Positions 28,892 through 38,783 of a DNA stretch of 64,000 nucleotides are shown one piece after another (the stretch's first letter is position 1; each line of letters begins with the position of its first letter). The translations under genes were made by a program, and so were the position numbers. Location: the NCBI RefSeq assembly GCF_014192415.1, contig NZ_JACHXY010000002.1, positions 372,001-436,000 on the forward strand, in the 5' to 3' direction. The notes beneath the pieces were generated by a model. That model saw nothing but the letters and a program-made list of their open reading frames with translations, searched no databases and was not told where the DNA came from. This stretch comes from Microbacterium proteolyticum (GTDB taxonomy: Bacteria > Actinomycetota > Actinomycetes > Actinomycetales > Microbacteriaceae).

Positions 28892-29137
28892 ATGCAGAGT
28901 GAGCGCGCGGCGAGATTCTTCGGTGACCGGGAGGACCCGCGAGAGCGACTGGTAGAGCTGTTCGGCGGGGATGTTCCCGCGGGCGGGCAGCCTCCGGAGC
29001 CGGCACTGCAGTGGGCTGCCGTCGTCGCATCGCCCGATCACGGTGAGGTCGCTGTCGTCCGCGACCTCCGCCGGGCGGAGCCCCGACTCACGTTGGTGGC
29101 GGCGACGTTCCTCGCGAGACACCTGATGCGACGCTGA
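28892..29137 (+). CDS. Small protein of unknown function (81 aa)
   Basis: MQSERAARFFGDREDPRERL... is preceded by AGGAGG at 7 nt, the best Shine-Dalgarno in its neighbourhood, and by a -10-like TAGCGT, which makes translation likely. The sequence is charged at the N-terminus and moderately hydrophobic at the C-terminus (LTLVAATFLARHLMRR), without a signal peptide or clear membrane segment. I do not recognise the family. It is convergent with holA. Confidence 0.65.
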   Translation: MQSERAARFFGDREDPRERLVELFGGDVPAGGQPPEPALQWAAVVASPDHGEVAVVRDLRRAEPRLTLVAATFLARHLMRR

Positions 29138-29165
29138 CCGGATGCCACTGCGCGCGGCGGGGGAC

Positions 29166-30203
29166 TCAGTCGCCGTAGGGCGCGCGTGTGGCGATGATCG
29201 TGATCATGCGCTCGAGGGCGAAGACCGGGTCGCGCGATGCGCCCTTGACCTCGGCATCGGCCCGGGCGGTGGCGTGGATCGCCATGCCGAGCGTGTTGCC
29301 CGTCCAGCCGACGAGGTCGCGGCGGGCGCGGTCGACCTGCCAGTCCTTCATGCCGAGTCGTTGCGCGAGCATCGACGACGATTCGCGGGTGCCGGCGACG
29401 CGGGCCATCGTCCGCAGCTTCATGGCGACGGCAGCGACGAGGGGGACGGGATCGGCCCCGGATGCCAGCGCGTGACGGAGCGCGAGAAGCGCCGGGCCGT
29501 ACTGGCCGGCGATGGCGGTGTCGGCGACCGTGAAAGCCGAGGTCTCGACGCGTCCGCCGTAGTAACGCTCGACGATGCGCTCGTCGATGTCGCCGCGGAC
29601 GTCGGCGATCAGCTGCTGGCACGCTGCGGCGAGCTCGGTGAGATCGTCGGCGAACGCCGAGACGAGGGAGCGCAGGGCGACCGGCGCGATGCGCTTGTGC
29701 GCCGCCTTGAACTCGCCGACGGCGAAATCGAAGCGGTCGGAGTCGCGCTTGACAGCAGGACAGGCGATCTCGATACCGCCACCCTGACCCGACCGGATGC
29801 CGTCGAGCAGCTTCTTGCCGCGCACGCTCGCGCCGGTGTGCCGGAGCACGACAGTGGCTCCTTCTTGCGGATACGCGAGGTAGGACACCGCCTCGGTGAG
29901 GAACGTGTCGCTGCACTTCTCGACGCCGCTCACACGCACGAGACGGGGCTCGCCGAACAGGGACGGCGAGGTCACGCCGAGCAGTGTGCCGGCAGCGTAG
30001 TCGTCGGCGCGGATGTCGGTGACCTCGAGGCTCGGGTCTTCGCTCTTGAGCATGGCGCGGATGCCGGCGGTCGCGCGCTCGGCGCAGACTTCTTCGGGCC
30101 CCGAGATGAGGACGATCGGCGCCGGCTGCGGGGCACGCCACGACACCTGGGGGATGGCCGACTTCGCCTTCGCGGGGGCGGAGCGTCGAGGTGCCGGGGT
30201 CAC
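29166..30203 (-). CDS. holA: DNA polymerase III subunit delta
   Basis: A 345-residue clamp-loader subunit: N-terminal AAA-like fold (PAPIVLISGPEEVCAERA), middle region with SLFGEPRLVRV, and C-terminal helical domain including ALRHALASGADPVPLVAAVAMKLR. The delta subunit opens the beta clamp. The first 25 residues are Pro/Ala/Arg-rich. GTG start is 6 nt downstream of TAGGCT, so it is probably leaderless and separate from comEC although it follows comEA-comEC as in many bacteria. Confidence 0.93.
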   Translation of the reverse strand: MTPAPRRSAPAKAKSAIPQVSWRAPQPAPIVLISGPEEVCAERATAGIRAMLKSEDPSLEVTDIRADDYAAGTLLGVTSPSLFGEPRLVRVSGVEKCSDTFLTEAVSYLAYPQEGATVVLRHTGASVRGKKLLDGIRSGQGGGIEIACPAVKRDSDRFDFAVGEFKAAHKRIAPVALRSLVSAFADDLTELAAACQQLIADVRGDIDERIVERYYGGRVETSAFTVADTAIAGQYGPALLALRHALASGADPVPLVAAVAMKLRTMARVAGTRESSSMLAQRLGMKDWQVDRARRDLVGWTGNTLGMAIHATARADAEVKGASRDPVFALERMITIIATRAPYGD

Positions 30204-30209
30204 CCTTCC

Positions 30210-30215
30210 AGCCTA
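30210..30215 (-). promoter_or_regulatory. -10 element for holA (leaderless)
   Basis: TAGGCT on the minus strand is followed by 6 nt and the GTG start codon of holA. Confidence 0.55.
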
Positions 30216-30348
30216 CCGATCGGCTCCGACACAGCGTCCACGGTGGCCCGGCTCATCGCCCGTGCTCGTCGAGCCCCGACGTCGTCCGGAGCGGGGGGCG
30301 GGCGGACCGTACCCCGCCACCCGCCGGCGTCCTCCCGCCCCTCGCTGT

Positions 30349-32874
30349 TCACTCGGATCCACCACGCGCCCCGTTGCCCGCCAACGTCCTCCGCTCACCT
30401 CGGTCTTCTGGGACCCCACCCGGCGGTGGCGCGGCACGCCGCTCCGCCGCCCTCCGCGGACGTAGCGGATCGCTCGGAGCCACGGCGCGCGGCACGTTCC
30501 GTCCCGAGCCCGCCACAGCCCTTCCTGTCTCACGCGGTGCCGGGCTCGGGTTCTCCGGCACCCCCGGCTCCCCCGCATGCTCCCGCCAGAGCGTCAACCT
30601 GCTGTCGGCATCGAGCCAGACGGCCAGCGCTCCGTCTTCATCGGTGCGCCCGATCGCGGTTCCGAGGGCTCTCAGCATCGATAGAAGCGACGCAGTGGGG
30701 TGCCCGTAGTGGTTGTCGGCCCCCACGCCGATCAATCCGACCGCCGGATGCAGCTCCCCGTAGAGGTCGGCATCCTGATCTGCGCTCCCGTGGTGCGACA
30801 CTTTCACGATCTGCACCCGCTGCACGTCCACGCGCCGCCGCAGGGCCGCCTGAGACTCCTCGCCCAGATCGCCGAGCAGCACCGTTCGAGGGAAGTCGAC
30901 GCCCGCGACGTCGATCGCGACGCTCGCGTCATTGCCGGGTTCGACGCGCGGAGACGGGCCGAGCGCCTGCCACCGCGTTGCACCCAGCGCCCCCGTGGTC
31001 CCCGTCGTCGCCTGCTGGAGCCGAGCGCCCGCCGCCGCGAAACGGTCGAGGAGACGCTGGTCGGCGTTTCCGTCGACCGGGCCGTGCACGACGAGAGTGG
31101 CCCGACCGATCACGGCCGGTGACCCTCCGACGTGGTCGAGATCGAAGTGGGTGAGGACGAGGAGGTCGATGCGGTCGATGCCGAACTGCGTCAGGCAGCG
31201 GGAGAGAGCCGCGGGTTCAGGACCGGTGTCGACCAGCGCCGTCGCACCCCCGGACCGCCACAGCGTCGCGTCCCCTTGACCGACGTCGCACATCGCCACC
31301 TGCCACGCCGAGGGCACGGTGAGCGGCCCCGCGACCGTGCGCACGGCGGTGCTCCCCAGGACGAGACCGAGCACCACCGCCATGGCCGCCGACGCCAGGC
31401 CGGTGATGCGGGGCAGGTCTCGAGGACGCACGATCGCCAGATGAAGGGCACCTCCGACGAGAGCGAGGAGAATCGCCCCGACCGGCCCGTCGGGCCAGGG
31501 GAGGTTCTGAGCCTCGACCGAGGAGCTCGTGTGCGCGACGGCGGCGATCCACGCTGCCGGAACCCAGGCCAGGGCTGTGAGTCCGTCGCGCAACCACGGA
31601 AACGGCGCAATGCATGCAAGGGCACCGGCGATGGTCGCGGGAGCTGCCGCCGGGTCGGCGACGAGGTTGGCAGCGACGCCGAGCAGGGGGACGTGCGGGT
31701 CGATGAGCACGATGAGCGGGCCGCAGACGATCTGGGCCGACGTCGGCACGGCGATAGCGAGGGCCAGGGCTCTGGGCATCCATCGCCCGAGTCCCTCGGC
31801 GAGCGGACGCGCGAGCACGAGCAGGGCGCCGGTCGCCGCAGCGGACAGCGCGAAACCCAGGGAGCGCGCCAGCCAGGGGTCGATGATGAGGAGGACGGTC
31901 ACGGCGAGCGAGAGCACCGCGATGCCGATCGCCGGGCGACCCAGGGCCACCGCGATCATGGCCACCGAGGCCATCGCCGCCGCCCGGACGACGCTCGGCT
32001 CCGGAGTGACGAGGGCGACGAAGGCGGCCAGGACGACGAACGCCCCACCGACGCGAACGCCCCGGGGTGCTCCGCACAGGGCGAGGAGGGCGAAGGCCGC
32101 GCCCACCACGATCGCGCAGTTCGCGCCGGAGACAGCGGTCAGGTGCGAGAGCGACGCCGCGTTCATGGCGGCCTCTGTGGCCGGATCGAGGCTGGAGGTG
32201 TCGCCGACGGCGAGCCCTGGGACGAGACCGGCCCCCGGTTGCGGCAGACCGCGCGTCGAGGCGACGAGTCCGTCGCGCAGACCTTCGAACCATGCCCATA
32301 CGCCGGTCGGCTCGGTCGCCGAGATGACGTCGCCTGCCCGGATGACGAGCGCCGCGCGCTCCCCCGCCTCGGCCGGGATCGCGCGCCCCGACAGCGACAC
32401 CGTGCTGCCCATACTCGCCCGCGCCAGCGCTGCTCTTCCACCCGGATCGACGAGCACGCGGGCGGGAATCGCGCCGACCACCGTCGCCTCGCCCGCACGC
32501 ACCGTCGAGGCGGACGCATCGAACCAAGCGCCCCCGTCGGCCGACCCGTCGATGCGCCCGGTGACCGTCGCATCGAGCTCCAGGTAGCGACCGCCCCCTG
32601 CTTCCAAGGCGGCGATCTGCGATCGCATGGGAGCGAGCGACGCCACGGTCCCCGCGGTCGCCGCGGCGCATGCGAGCGCGACCGCGGCGACGGCCACCAC
32701 GGGGTGCCGACGCCACACCAGGACCGCCGTGGCGATGCAGGACAGGATGCCGAGCCCGGCGGCGGGGAGGAGGGCATCCGGGATCGCGGTCGTCAGCCCC
32801 GCGGACACCCAGGTCGCCGCCGCGACCGACACCGGGCGGAGCGCTCGGCGTCGGAGCGCGTGCCGCGCGCTCAC
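30349..32874 (-). CDS. comEC: ComEC/Rec2 family DNA uptake channel
   Basis: An 841-residue polytopic protein: short DUF4131-like N-terminal region (residues 1-200), competence membrane domain with SLDPATEAAMNAASLSHLTAVSGANCAIV and many helices (about 210-500), and a metallo-beta-lactamase domain with HFDLDHVGG in the last third. By family knowledge it moves single-stranded DNA across the membrane during transformation. After the beta-lactamase domain ends (DADSRLTLWREHA), a 75-residue Pro/Arg-rich tail follows that is not typical. Its GTG overlaps the comEA stop (GTGA). Confidence 0.93.
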   Translation of the reverse strand: MSARHALRRRALRPVSVAAATWVSAGLTTAIPDALLPAAGLGILSCIATAVLVWRRHPVVAVAAVALACAAATAGTVASLAPMRSQIAALEAGGGRYLELDATVTGRIDGSADGGAWFDASASTVRAGEATVVGAIPARVLVDPGGRAALARASMGSTVSLSGRAIPAEAGERAALVIRAGDVISATEPTGVWAWFEGLRDGLVASTRGLPQPGAGLVPGLAVGDTSSLDPATEAAMNAASLSHLTAVSGANCAIVVGAAFALLALCGAPRGVRVGGAFVVLAAFVALVTPEPSVVRAAAMASVAMIAVALGRPAIGIAVLSLAVTVLLIIDPWLARSLGFALSAAATGALLVLARPLAEGLGRWMPRALALAIAVPTSAQIVCGPLIVLIDPHVPLLGVAANLVADPAAAPATIAGALACIAPFPWLRDGLTALAWVPAAWIAAVAHTSSSVEAQNLPWPDGPVGAILLALVGGALHLAIVRPRDLPRITGLASAAMAVVLGLVLGSTAVRTVAGPLTVPSAWQVAMCDVGQGDATLWRSGGATALVDTGPEPAALSRCLTQFGIDRIDLLVLTHFDLDHVGGSPAVIGRATLVVHGPVDGNADQRLLDRFAAAGARLQQATTGTTGALGATRWQALGPSPRVEPGNDASVAIDVAGVDFPRTVLLGDLGEESQAALRRRVDVQRVQIVKVSHHGSADQDADLYGELHPAVGLIGVGADNHYGHPTASLLSMLRALGTAIGRTDEDGALAVWLDADSRLTLWREHAGEPGVPENPSPAPRETGRAVAGSGRNVPRAVAPSDPLRPRRAAERRAAPPPGGVPEDRGERRTLAGNGARGGSE

Positions 32875-33485
32875 ACCCGCACCAGGTCGCGGAGGGCGGC
32901 GAGCATCTTGTCGCCGATGCCCGGCACCGACTGCAGATCGTCGACGCTGGTGAACCGGCCGTTCGTCTCACGCCACTCGATGATGCGGTCGGCCATCGCG
33001 GGGCCTACGCGCGGAAGGGTGTCGAGCTGCTCGGGGGTGGCGGTATTGAGATCGATCAGTGCGTCCGACGCGGAGCCACCGGAGGGGGCCCCCGCGACTT
33101 CGGCCCCGATCACCGGCACGACGATCTGCTCTCCGTCGGCGACCTGACGCGCGAGGTTGACCCCGTCGCGTGCCGCGTCATCGGCGAACCCACCCGCCCG
33201 CGCGATGGCGTCGGCCACTCGGTCTCCGGCGTCGAGTCGGTACAGACCGGTCTCGCGCACGGCCCCGGCGACGTGGACGTAGAGTCCGGCCTCGGCGGGT
33301 ACCCGCGGCGAGGATGCGGCGGTCGACACCGGCTCCACGACCTCCGCGCCGGTCGCACCGCGCAGCATGCCGATCCCGATCGTGACCGCGAACGCCAGCA
33401 GCACGAGCACGACGACGGCGCCGACGCCCAGGCGTGTGCGCGGCGCCAGCTTCTCGCGCGGTGCGGGGTCGGAAGTCGAGGTCAC
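32871..33485 (-). CDS. comEA: ComEA family DNA-binding receptor
   Basis: A 204-residue membrane-anchored protein: one transmembrane helix (about 19-42), SLBB domain (LYVHVAGAVRETGLYRLDAGDRV, about 68-125), and a C-terminal double helix-hairpin-helix starting DLNTAT (145-150), as in ComEA. It would bind incoming DNA outside the membrane and hand it to ComEC. The start is GTG. Coupled to comEC by a 4-nt overlap. Confidence 0.94.
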   Translation of the reverse strand: MTSTSDPAPREKLAPRTRLGVGAVVVLVLLAFAVTIGIGMLRGATGAEVVEPVSTAASSPRVPAEAGLYVHVAGAVRETGLYRLDAGDRVADAIARAGGFADDAARDGVNLARQVADGEQIVVPVIGAEVAGAPSGGSASDALIDLNTATPEQLDTLPRVGPAMADRIIEWRETNGRFTSVDDLQSVPGIGDKMLAALRDLVRV

Positions 33486-33581
33486 ACCAGGACGCTACGA
33501 AGGGGCGTGCCGTCTGTGTGGCGACCGGGAATCGATCCGTGCACGAGCGTGGTGACTCGTGGGCCGGGGAGGAGCCGCCCC

Positions 33582-33587
33582 TAGCCT
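33582..33587 (+). promoter_or_regulatory. -10 element for DUF2087 gene (leaderless)
   Basis: TAGCCT ends 6 nt before the ATG. The GGAGGA that abuts the ATG is too close to act as a normal ribosome binding site, which supports leaderless translation. Confidence 0.55.
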
Positions 33588-33593
33588 GGAGGA

Positions 33594-34115
33594 ATGTCCG
33601 CGAACTCCTGGCGGCCGCTTGTCGCCGCTCTCTCCGATGACCGTGCGCGTGAGGTCTACGCACTCGTCGTACTCGGGCAACCCATCGACGCGCACCTGTC
33701 GTCGCTCTCCCCCGGGAAACGCCGTCGGGTCATCGACAGCCTGCGGGCGGCCGGACTCATCTTCCCCGTCGACGGCGGCTGGCGGGCGGAGTCCGAGATC
33801 TTCCGCGTCGCCCTCGCCGCGGCATCCACGCCCGCTCGCCCCGACGGCGTCGCGCGGTTCTTCACCCAGGGACGCCTGTCGAGCTACCCTTCGCGCGCGG
33901 CCGACCGCCGGGAGGTTCTCGTCCACATCGCTGCTCGCCTCCTGGGGCCGGACGAAACCATCGCCGAGGCCGAGGTCACCGAGAGGCTCGCGGAGATCAC
34001 CGACGATCCGGTGTCGATCCGGCGCTACCTGATCGACGCGGGCCTCCTCTCCCGCGCCCGCGACGGAAGCGCCTACTCCCTCGCCCCCGAGCGGACCCGC
34101 GAGGGAGAACGGTGA
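33594..34115 (+). CDS. DUF2087 domain-containing protein
   Basis: A 173-residue protein with an N-terminal winged-helix-like part (RRVIDSLRAAGLIF, residues 43-56) and a C-terminal DUF2087 domain containing ADRREVLVHIAARLLGPDETIAEAEVTERL and DPVSIRRYLIDAGLLSR, split across residues 101-155. DUF2087 occurs in transcription-factor-like proteins, so DNA binding is plausible but unproven. Single gene divergent from comEA. Confidence 0.85.
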   Translation: MSANSWRPLVAALSDDRAREVYALVVLGQPIDAHLSSLSPGKRRRVIDSLRAAGLIFPVDGGWRAESEIFRVALAAASTPARPDGVARFFTQGRLSSYPSRAADRREVLVHIAARLLGPDETIAEAEVTERLAEITDDPVSIRRYLIDAGLLSRARDGSAYSLAPERTREGER

Positions 34116-34116
34116 T

Positions 34117-34176
34117 CTCCCGGCGTCGTCGGGTGGGAGAGCCACGCGTGCGGGGGCGAAGGAGGCTCCGCCTCCG
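34117..34176. terminator. Convergent terminators between DUF2087 gene and leuS
   Basis: Two hairpins fill the gap: CTCCCGGC...GGGTGGGAG (34117-34139) after the plus-strand gene, and GGAGGC-TCC-GCCTCC (34161-34175) just after leuS on the minus strand, the latter followed by TTCGCC. Both are short, without long T-runs. Confidence 0.55.
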
Positions 34177-34178
34177 CA

Positions 34179-36752
34179 TCACTTGGTGGAGAAGCTGACC
34201 ACCTTCGGCGGACGCACGACCGCGCGCACGATCTCGCGGTCGCCCAGGGCACGGCGTACGCGCTCGTCGCCGCGGGCGAGGGCCTCGAGCTGGTCGCCGC
34301 CGATCTTGGCCGACACCTCGAGGGTCGCGCGCACCTTGCCGTCGATCTGCACGACGGCGACGACGTTGTCTTCCACCAGCAGGGTGGGATCGGCCTGACG
34401 CCAGGTCGCAAGTCCCACGAAGCCGGTGTAGCCGAGCGTCTGCCACATCTCTTCGGACGTGTGCGGGGCGAACAAGTCGAGGGTCATCGCGATGACCTCG
34501 GCGGCCTCGCGCACGGCGGGGTCGCTCGCACCGGCGCTGCCGTCGATGGCCTTGCGGGTGGCGTTGACCAGCTCCATCAGACGGGCGACGACGACGTTGA
34601 ACTTCGTCTGCTCGATGAGGTTGGGGGCCTCGGCCAGGAGGCGGTGCGTCACGCGCCGGAGCGACTTGTCGCCCTCGGCCCAGACCACGTCGGTCTCGCT
34701 GTCGACGTCGTGCGCGATGCGCAGGGCACGAGCGAGGAACTTCGCCGCCCCTGTGGTCGAGACGTCGTTCCAGTCCTTGTCGTCTTCCACCGGGCCGGCG
34801 AAGGCGAGCGCGACGCGCAGGGCGTCGGCGCCGTGGGCGTCGAGCTCCTCTTGGAACAGCACCAGGTTGCCCTTGCTCTTCGACATCTTTGCGCCGTCGA
34901 GGATGACCATGCCCTGATTGATGAGGCTCGAGAAGGGCTCGGTGAACTCCACCAGGCCCATGTCGAACAGCGCCTTGGTGATGAAACGCGCGTACAGCAG
35001 GTGCAGGATCGCGTGCTCGACACCGCCGATGTAGAAGTCGACGGGGCCCCACTTCGACGCCTCGCGGCCCGAGAACGCCTCGGTCGAGCTGTTCGGCGAG
35101 AGGAAACGCAGGTAATACCAGGAGCTGTCGACGAACGTGTCCATCGTGTCGGGGTCGCGCAGCAGCGTCTGGCCCGTCTCGGGGTCGGTGACCTGCACCC
35201 ACTCCGTCGCCGCGCCCAGGGGCGACGTGCCCTTCGGCTTCAGGTCGAGGCCCTCGACCGACGGCAGCACGACCGGCAGTTGGTCGGCGGGCACGGGCGT
35301 GATCGAGCCGTCTTCGCCGTGGAGCATCGGGATGGGCGTGCCCCAGTAGCGCTGACGCGAGATGAGCCAGTCGCGCAGGCGATAGGTCTTCGCGGCGCGA
35401 CCGACGCCCTTCGCCTCGAGCTCCTCGATCATGCGGGCGATCGCGTGGCGCTTGGACAGGCCGTTCAGCGAGCCCGAGTTCATCATGCGGCCGTCACCGG
35501 TCAGAGCGACGCCGGTTTTCGCCGGGTCGAGGTCGTCGAGATCGCCGAGCGGGTCGATCGGCACGCCGTCGTCGTCGAGCTCGATCACCGGGATGGCGCC
35601 CGTGACGGGGGCATTCGTGTCGACGACCACCTTCACCGGGAGGTCGAACGCCCGCGCGAAGTCGAGGTCGCGCTGGTCGTGGGCGGGCACGGCCATGACC
35701 GCGCCGTGACCGTAGTCGGCCAGCACGTAGTCGGCGGCCCAGATCGGCAGTTTCTCGCCGTTGATCGGGTTGATCGCGTAGTGGCCGAGGAACACGCCGG
35801 TCTTGGGTCGGTCGGTCGCCTGGCGCTCGATGTCGGTCGCGCGCTGCACCTGGGCGAGGTACGCCTCGAACGTCTCTGTGACACCCTGATCCGCGGATGC
35901 CGCCAGCTCGGCCGCCAGATCGGACTCCGGTGCCACGACGAAGAACGTCGCCCCGTGCAGGGTGTCGGGACGGGTGGAGAAGACCGTGATCTTCTCGGCG
36001 CGGCCCTCGATCTCGAACGTGATGTCGGCGCCGACGGAGCGGCCGATCCAGTTGCGCTGCATCTGGATGACCTTCGACGGCCAGAAGCCCTCGAGCTGGT
36101 TCAGGTCGTCGAGCAGACGGTCCGCGTAGTCGGTGATGCGCAGGAACCACTGGGTCAGCTTCTTCTTGACCACCACCGCGCCGCTGCGCTCCGACGTGCC
36201 GTCGGGCAGCACCTGCTCGTTGGCGAGCACCGTCTGATCGACCGGATCCCAGTTGACCAGGGCGTCCTTGCGGTACGCCAACCCCTTGTCGTACAGCTTC
36301 TGGAACAGCCACTGGTTCCAGCGGTAGTACTCGGGGTCACTGGTGTGCAGCACCCGGCTCCAGTCGAACGAGACGCCGTAGTCCTTCAGGCTCGCCTTCT
36401 GCTGGGCGATGTTCGCGTAGGTCCACTCGACGGGGTCGGCGCCGCGCTTGATGGCGGCGTTCTCGGCGGGCAGACCGAACGAATCCCATCCGATGGGGTT
36501 CAACACGTTGTACCCGCGGTGGCGCCAGAACCGCGCGACGATGTCGGAGTAGAGGTAGTTCTCGGCGTGCCCCATGTGCAGGTCGCCCGAGGGGTAGGGG
36601 AACATCGCGAGCACGTACTTGCGGGGACGTGTGTCGGTGTCTCCGCCGGCGCGGAACGGATCCTTCTCGGCCCACGCCTTCTGCCACTTCGCCTGGATGG
36701 CGTGGGTGTCGAAGCCACCGTCGCGGGCGTCGGGTGCGGAGTTCTGAGACAC
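34179..36752 (-). CDS. leuS: Leucyl-tRNA synthetase
   Basis: An 857-residue class I synthetase. HIGH-type motif HMGH (59-62), connective peptide 1 editing domain with the Thr-rich FFVVAPESD and [15 protein letters not shown] blocks, and KMSKS at about residue 620, then the anticodon-binding and C-terminal domains. It charges tRNA-Leu. GTG start ([12 protein letters not shown]) was chosen; no upstream in-frame ATG is credible. Transcribed alone, convergent with the DUF2087 gene; no T-box was seen upstream. Confidence 0.98.
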   Translation of the reverse strand: MSQNSAPDARDGGFDTHAIQAKWQKAWAEKDPFRAGGDTDTRPRKYVLAMFPYPSGDLHMGHAENYLYSDIVARFWRHRGYNVLNPIGWDSFGLPAENAAIKRGADPVEWTYANIAQQKASLKDYGVSFDWSRVLHTSDPEYYRWNQWLFQKLYDKGLAYRKDALVNWDPVDQTVLANEQVLPDGTSERSGAVVVKKKLTQWFLRITDYADRLLDDLNQLEGFWPSKVIQMQRNWIGRSVGADITFEIEGRAEKITVFSTRPDTLHGATFFVVAPESDLAAELAASADQGVTETFEAYLAQVQRATDIERQATDRPKTGVFLGHYAINPINGEKLPIWAADYVLADYGHGAVMAVPAHDQRDLDFARAFDLPVKVVVDTNAPVTGAIPVIELDDDGVPIDPLGDLDDLDPAKTGVALTGDGRMMNSGSLNGLSKRHAIARMIEELEAKGVGRAAKTYRLRDWLISRQRYWGTPIPMLHGEDGSITPVPADQLPVVLPSVEGLDLKPKGTSPLGAATEWVQVTDPETGQTLLRDPDTMDTFVDSSWYYLRFLSPNSSTEAFSGREASKWGPVDFYIGGVEHAILHLLYARFITKALFDMGLVEFTEPFSSLINQGMVILDGAKMSKSKGNLVLFQEELDAHGADALRVALAFAGPVEDDKDWNDVSTTGAAKFLARALRIAHDVDSETDVVWAEGDKSLRRVTHRLLAEAPNLIEQTKFNVVVARLMELVNATRKAIDGSAGASDPAVREAAEVIAMTLDLFAPHTSEEMWQTLGYTGFVGLATWRQADPTLLVEDNVVAVVQIDGKVRATLEVSAKIGGDQLEALARGDERVRRALGDREIVRAVVRPPKVVSFSTK

Positions 36753-36816
36753 GGGAAAGCCAATCGTGTGAGTCGGGGAGGCCCGGAGGCCAGCGTCCAG
36801 GTTATCGGACCCGGGG

Positions 36817-38055
36817 TCACCAGCCCGGCGGCACCTCGGCTCCGAGAGCGGCGAGAGGGGCGCGCGCCTTGATGCCCACCTCGGCGACCTCGGATGCCGC
36901 GACGGAACGCCACGTGATCCCTCCACCTGCGCCGACGTACGCGGCTTCCGGATGCACGACGACGCTGCGGATCACCATGGCGAGGTCGGCTGCGCCGTCG
37001 TCGCCGATCCATCCGAAGGTGCCCGCGTAGAGGCCGCGCGGAGCGCGCTCGAGTCCCGCGAGGATCTGCATCGCGGACTCCTTCGGCGCGCCGGTCATGC
37101 TGCCCGCCGGGAACGTCGCGGCGAGCAGGGCACCGATGGTGGTGCCGGGCAGGAGCCGGCCGGATACCTCGCTGACGAGCTGGTGCACGTGAGGGTAGGT
37201 CTCGACCTCGAGCAATCGGTCGACGCCGACCGTCGACGGCTCGCAGACCCGCGACAGGTCGTTGCGCATGAGGTCGACGATCATGACGTTCTCGGCGCGC
37301 TCCTTGGCATCCGTCCGCAGGTCGTCGGCGAGTGCCGCATCGCGCATCGGGTCGGCCGATCGAGATCGGGTGCCCTTGATGGGATGCGTGTGCACGGCAC
37401 CGTCGCGCACCTCGAGGAAGCGTTCGGGCGACGCACTGACCAACGTGACCTCGCCGATGCGGACGAAGCCGGAGTGGTGCGCGGGCGAGGCGTGGCGCAG
37501 CCGTCGGAACACGGCGAGGGCGTCGACGGCGCCCGGCACCGTGAAACGGGTCGTGAGGCACAACTGGTACGCGTCGCCCTCGCGGATACGGTCGCGGCAT
37601 GCCCCGATGAGTTCCGCGTAGCGGTCGGGGGTGACGCGGGCGGATGCCGTGCCCCGACCTTCCGCCGGGGCGACGCCATCGGGCGCGGGTGCGTCCGCGA
37701 CGCGGGCGGCGAGGGACGGGTCGCCCACGGCGTACATCCGACGGGACAGGTGATCGAACGCGAGCAGAGCGTCGACGCGGAGCCAGGCCGACTCCCCCTC
37801 GTAGGTGCGCCATCCCACCCATCCGCCACGGAACGGCCCCGGCTCGTCGCGCGCGGGACCGGATGCCGCGGCATCCTGTTCCATCGGCCGGGGCGACGGG
37901 TCGACACGCCCCGCGCCCATCCAGCTCCACCCGGTCGACGCGCCCGTTCCGGCATCGAGCCAGAACGCGTCGGGAGCATCGGCGAACAGGTGCAGGAAGG
38001 CCGCCTCGGGGTCGACCCACGCGAGCGGGGTGAACGAGGGGGCGGAGTGCGGCAC
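36817..38055 (-). CDS. pabB: Aminodeoxychorismate synthase component I
   Basis: A 412-residue chorismate-utilising enzyme. The PIKGT motif (about residue 225) with lysine instead of alanine marks aminodeoxychorismate synthase as opposed to anthranilate synthase (PIAGT); other blocks are [11 protein letters not shown] and [16 protein letters not shown]. It makes aminodeoxychorismate for p-aminobenzoate and so feeds folate, where folC in this window acts last. No glutamine amidotransferase (pabA) is adjacent. GTG start is 6 nt after TAGCCT (leaderless). Confidence 0.9.
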   Translation of the reverse strand: MPHSAPSFTPLAWVDPEAAFLHLFADAPDAFWLDAGTGASTGWSWMGAGRVDPSPRPMEQDAAASGPARDEPGPFRGGWVGWRTYEGESAWLRVDALLAFDHLSRRMYAVGDPSLAARVADAPAPDGVAPAEGRGTASARVTPDRYAELIGACRDRIREGDAYQLCLTTRFTVPGAVDALAVFRRLRHASPAHHSGFVRIGEVTLVSASPERFLEVRDGAVHTHPIKGTRSRSADPMRDAALADDLRTDAKERAENVMIVDLMRNDLSRVCEPSTVGVDRLLEVETYPHVHQLVSEVSGRLLPGTTIGALLAATFPAGSMTGAPKESAMQILAGLERAPRGLYAGTFGWIGDDGAADLAMVIRSVVVHPEAAYVGAGGGITWRSVAASEVAEVGIKARAPLAALGAEVPPGW

Positions 38056-38061
38056 GCTCCC

Positions 38062-38067
38062 AGGCTA
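38062..38067 (-). promoter_or_regulatory. -10 element for pabB (leaderless)
   Basis: TAGCCT on the minus strand, 6 nt before the GTG start of pabB and 17 bp from the divergent dedA -10 element. Confidence 0.55.
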
Positions 38068-38084
38068 GGCGGGAGCTGCGGCCC

Positions 38085-38090
38085 TAGGCT
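38085..38090 (+). promoter_or_regulatory. -10 element for DedA gene (leaderless)
   Basis: TAGGCT ends 7 nt before a GTG at 38098 and only 1 nt before an ATG at 38092. The spacing seen at other genes in this window favours the GTG as the real start. Confidence 0.5.
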
Positions 38091-38097
38091 GATGGAG

Positions 38098-38778
38098 GTG
38101 AACGAGATCCTCACGTGGCTGCTCGACGTCGTCCAGAACGTCGACCCCGTGCTGCGTACGGTCATCGCAGGACTCGCGGTCATGCTCGAGACGAGCGTGC
38201 TGGTCGGCCTCATCGTCCCGGGCGACACGATGGTCATCGTCGCGGGCACCGCGGTCGGCTCGCCTGTCGAGGGTGTCGTGCTGGCCGCAGCGGTCGTGGT
38301 CGGTGCCCTGCTGGGCGAGAGCATCGGCTTCTGGCTCGGTCGTTACTTCGGCCCGCGTATCCGCGCGTCGCGTCTCGGACAGAAACTCGGTGAGCGCAAC
38401 TGGGAGCGTGCCGACCGCTACCTCCGCCGCCGCGGCGGGCTCGCGATCTTCCTGTCGCGTTTCCTCCCCGTCCTGCACTCGCTCGTTCCGCTGACCGTCG
38501 GGATGAGCGGCTACAGCTATCGGCGTTTCCTCGCGTGGACGGCGCCCGCCTGCATCATCTGGGCCGGGCTCTACATCTCGGTCGCGGCCACCGCGGCGGG
38601 AACGTACCGCGAGCTCGCGGATCAGCTCCACTACGCCGGATACATCTTCGTCGGCATCCTCGTCGTCTTCCTCGCGCTGGTGTTCGTCGGCAAGAAGCTC
38701 ATCGAACGCGCCGAACGACGTCATCTGGCCGACGACGTCCCCACCCTCGGCCACGCGGACGGTGACGTGAAAGACTGA
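38098..38778 (+). CDS. DedA family membrane protein
   Basis: About 226 residues with four to five hydrophobic segments and the SNARE-associated/DedA core: ETSVLVGLIVPGDTMVI (E and PGD motif), GYWLGR-like GFWLGRYFGPRI, and SRFLPVLHSLVPLTVGMSGYSYRRF, read in blocks along residues 30-155. DedA proteins include undecaprenyl-phosphate and phosphatidylethanolamine flippases. An ATG two codons upstream (38092) is possible but would lie before the expected transcript start. App1 follows after 5 bp. Confidence 0.92.
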   Translation: MNEILTWLLDVVQNVDPVLRTVIAGLAVMLETSVLVGLIVPGDTMVIVAGTAVGSPVEGVVLAAAVVVGALLGESIGFWLGRYFGPRIRASRLGQKLGERNWERADRYLRRRGGLAIFLSRFLPVLHSLVPLTVGMSGYSYRRFLAWTAPACIIWAGLYISVAATAAGTYRELADQLHYAGYIFVGILVVFLALVFVGKKLIERAERRHLADDVPTLGHADGDVKD

Positions 38779-38783
38779 GGCCG

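Noticed and set aside
29142-31154. 670-codon plus-strand frame opposite holA and comEC
   Set aside because: No recognisable domain; it mirrors two clear minus-strand genes and has no start signals.
36753-36816. T-box or leader peptide before leuS
   Set aside because: No T-box sequence, no Leu-rich short frame and only a short spacer to pabB were found.
34461-36872. 803-codon plus-strand frame opposite leuS
   Set aside because: His/Arg/Asp-rich pseudo-protein expected opposite a strongly biased synthetase gene; leuS motifs are unambiguous.
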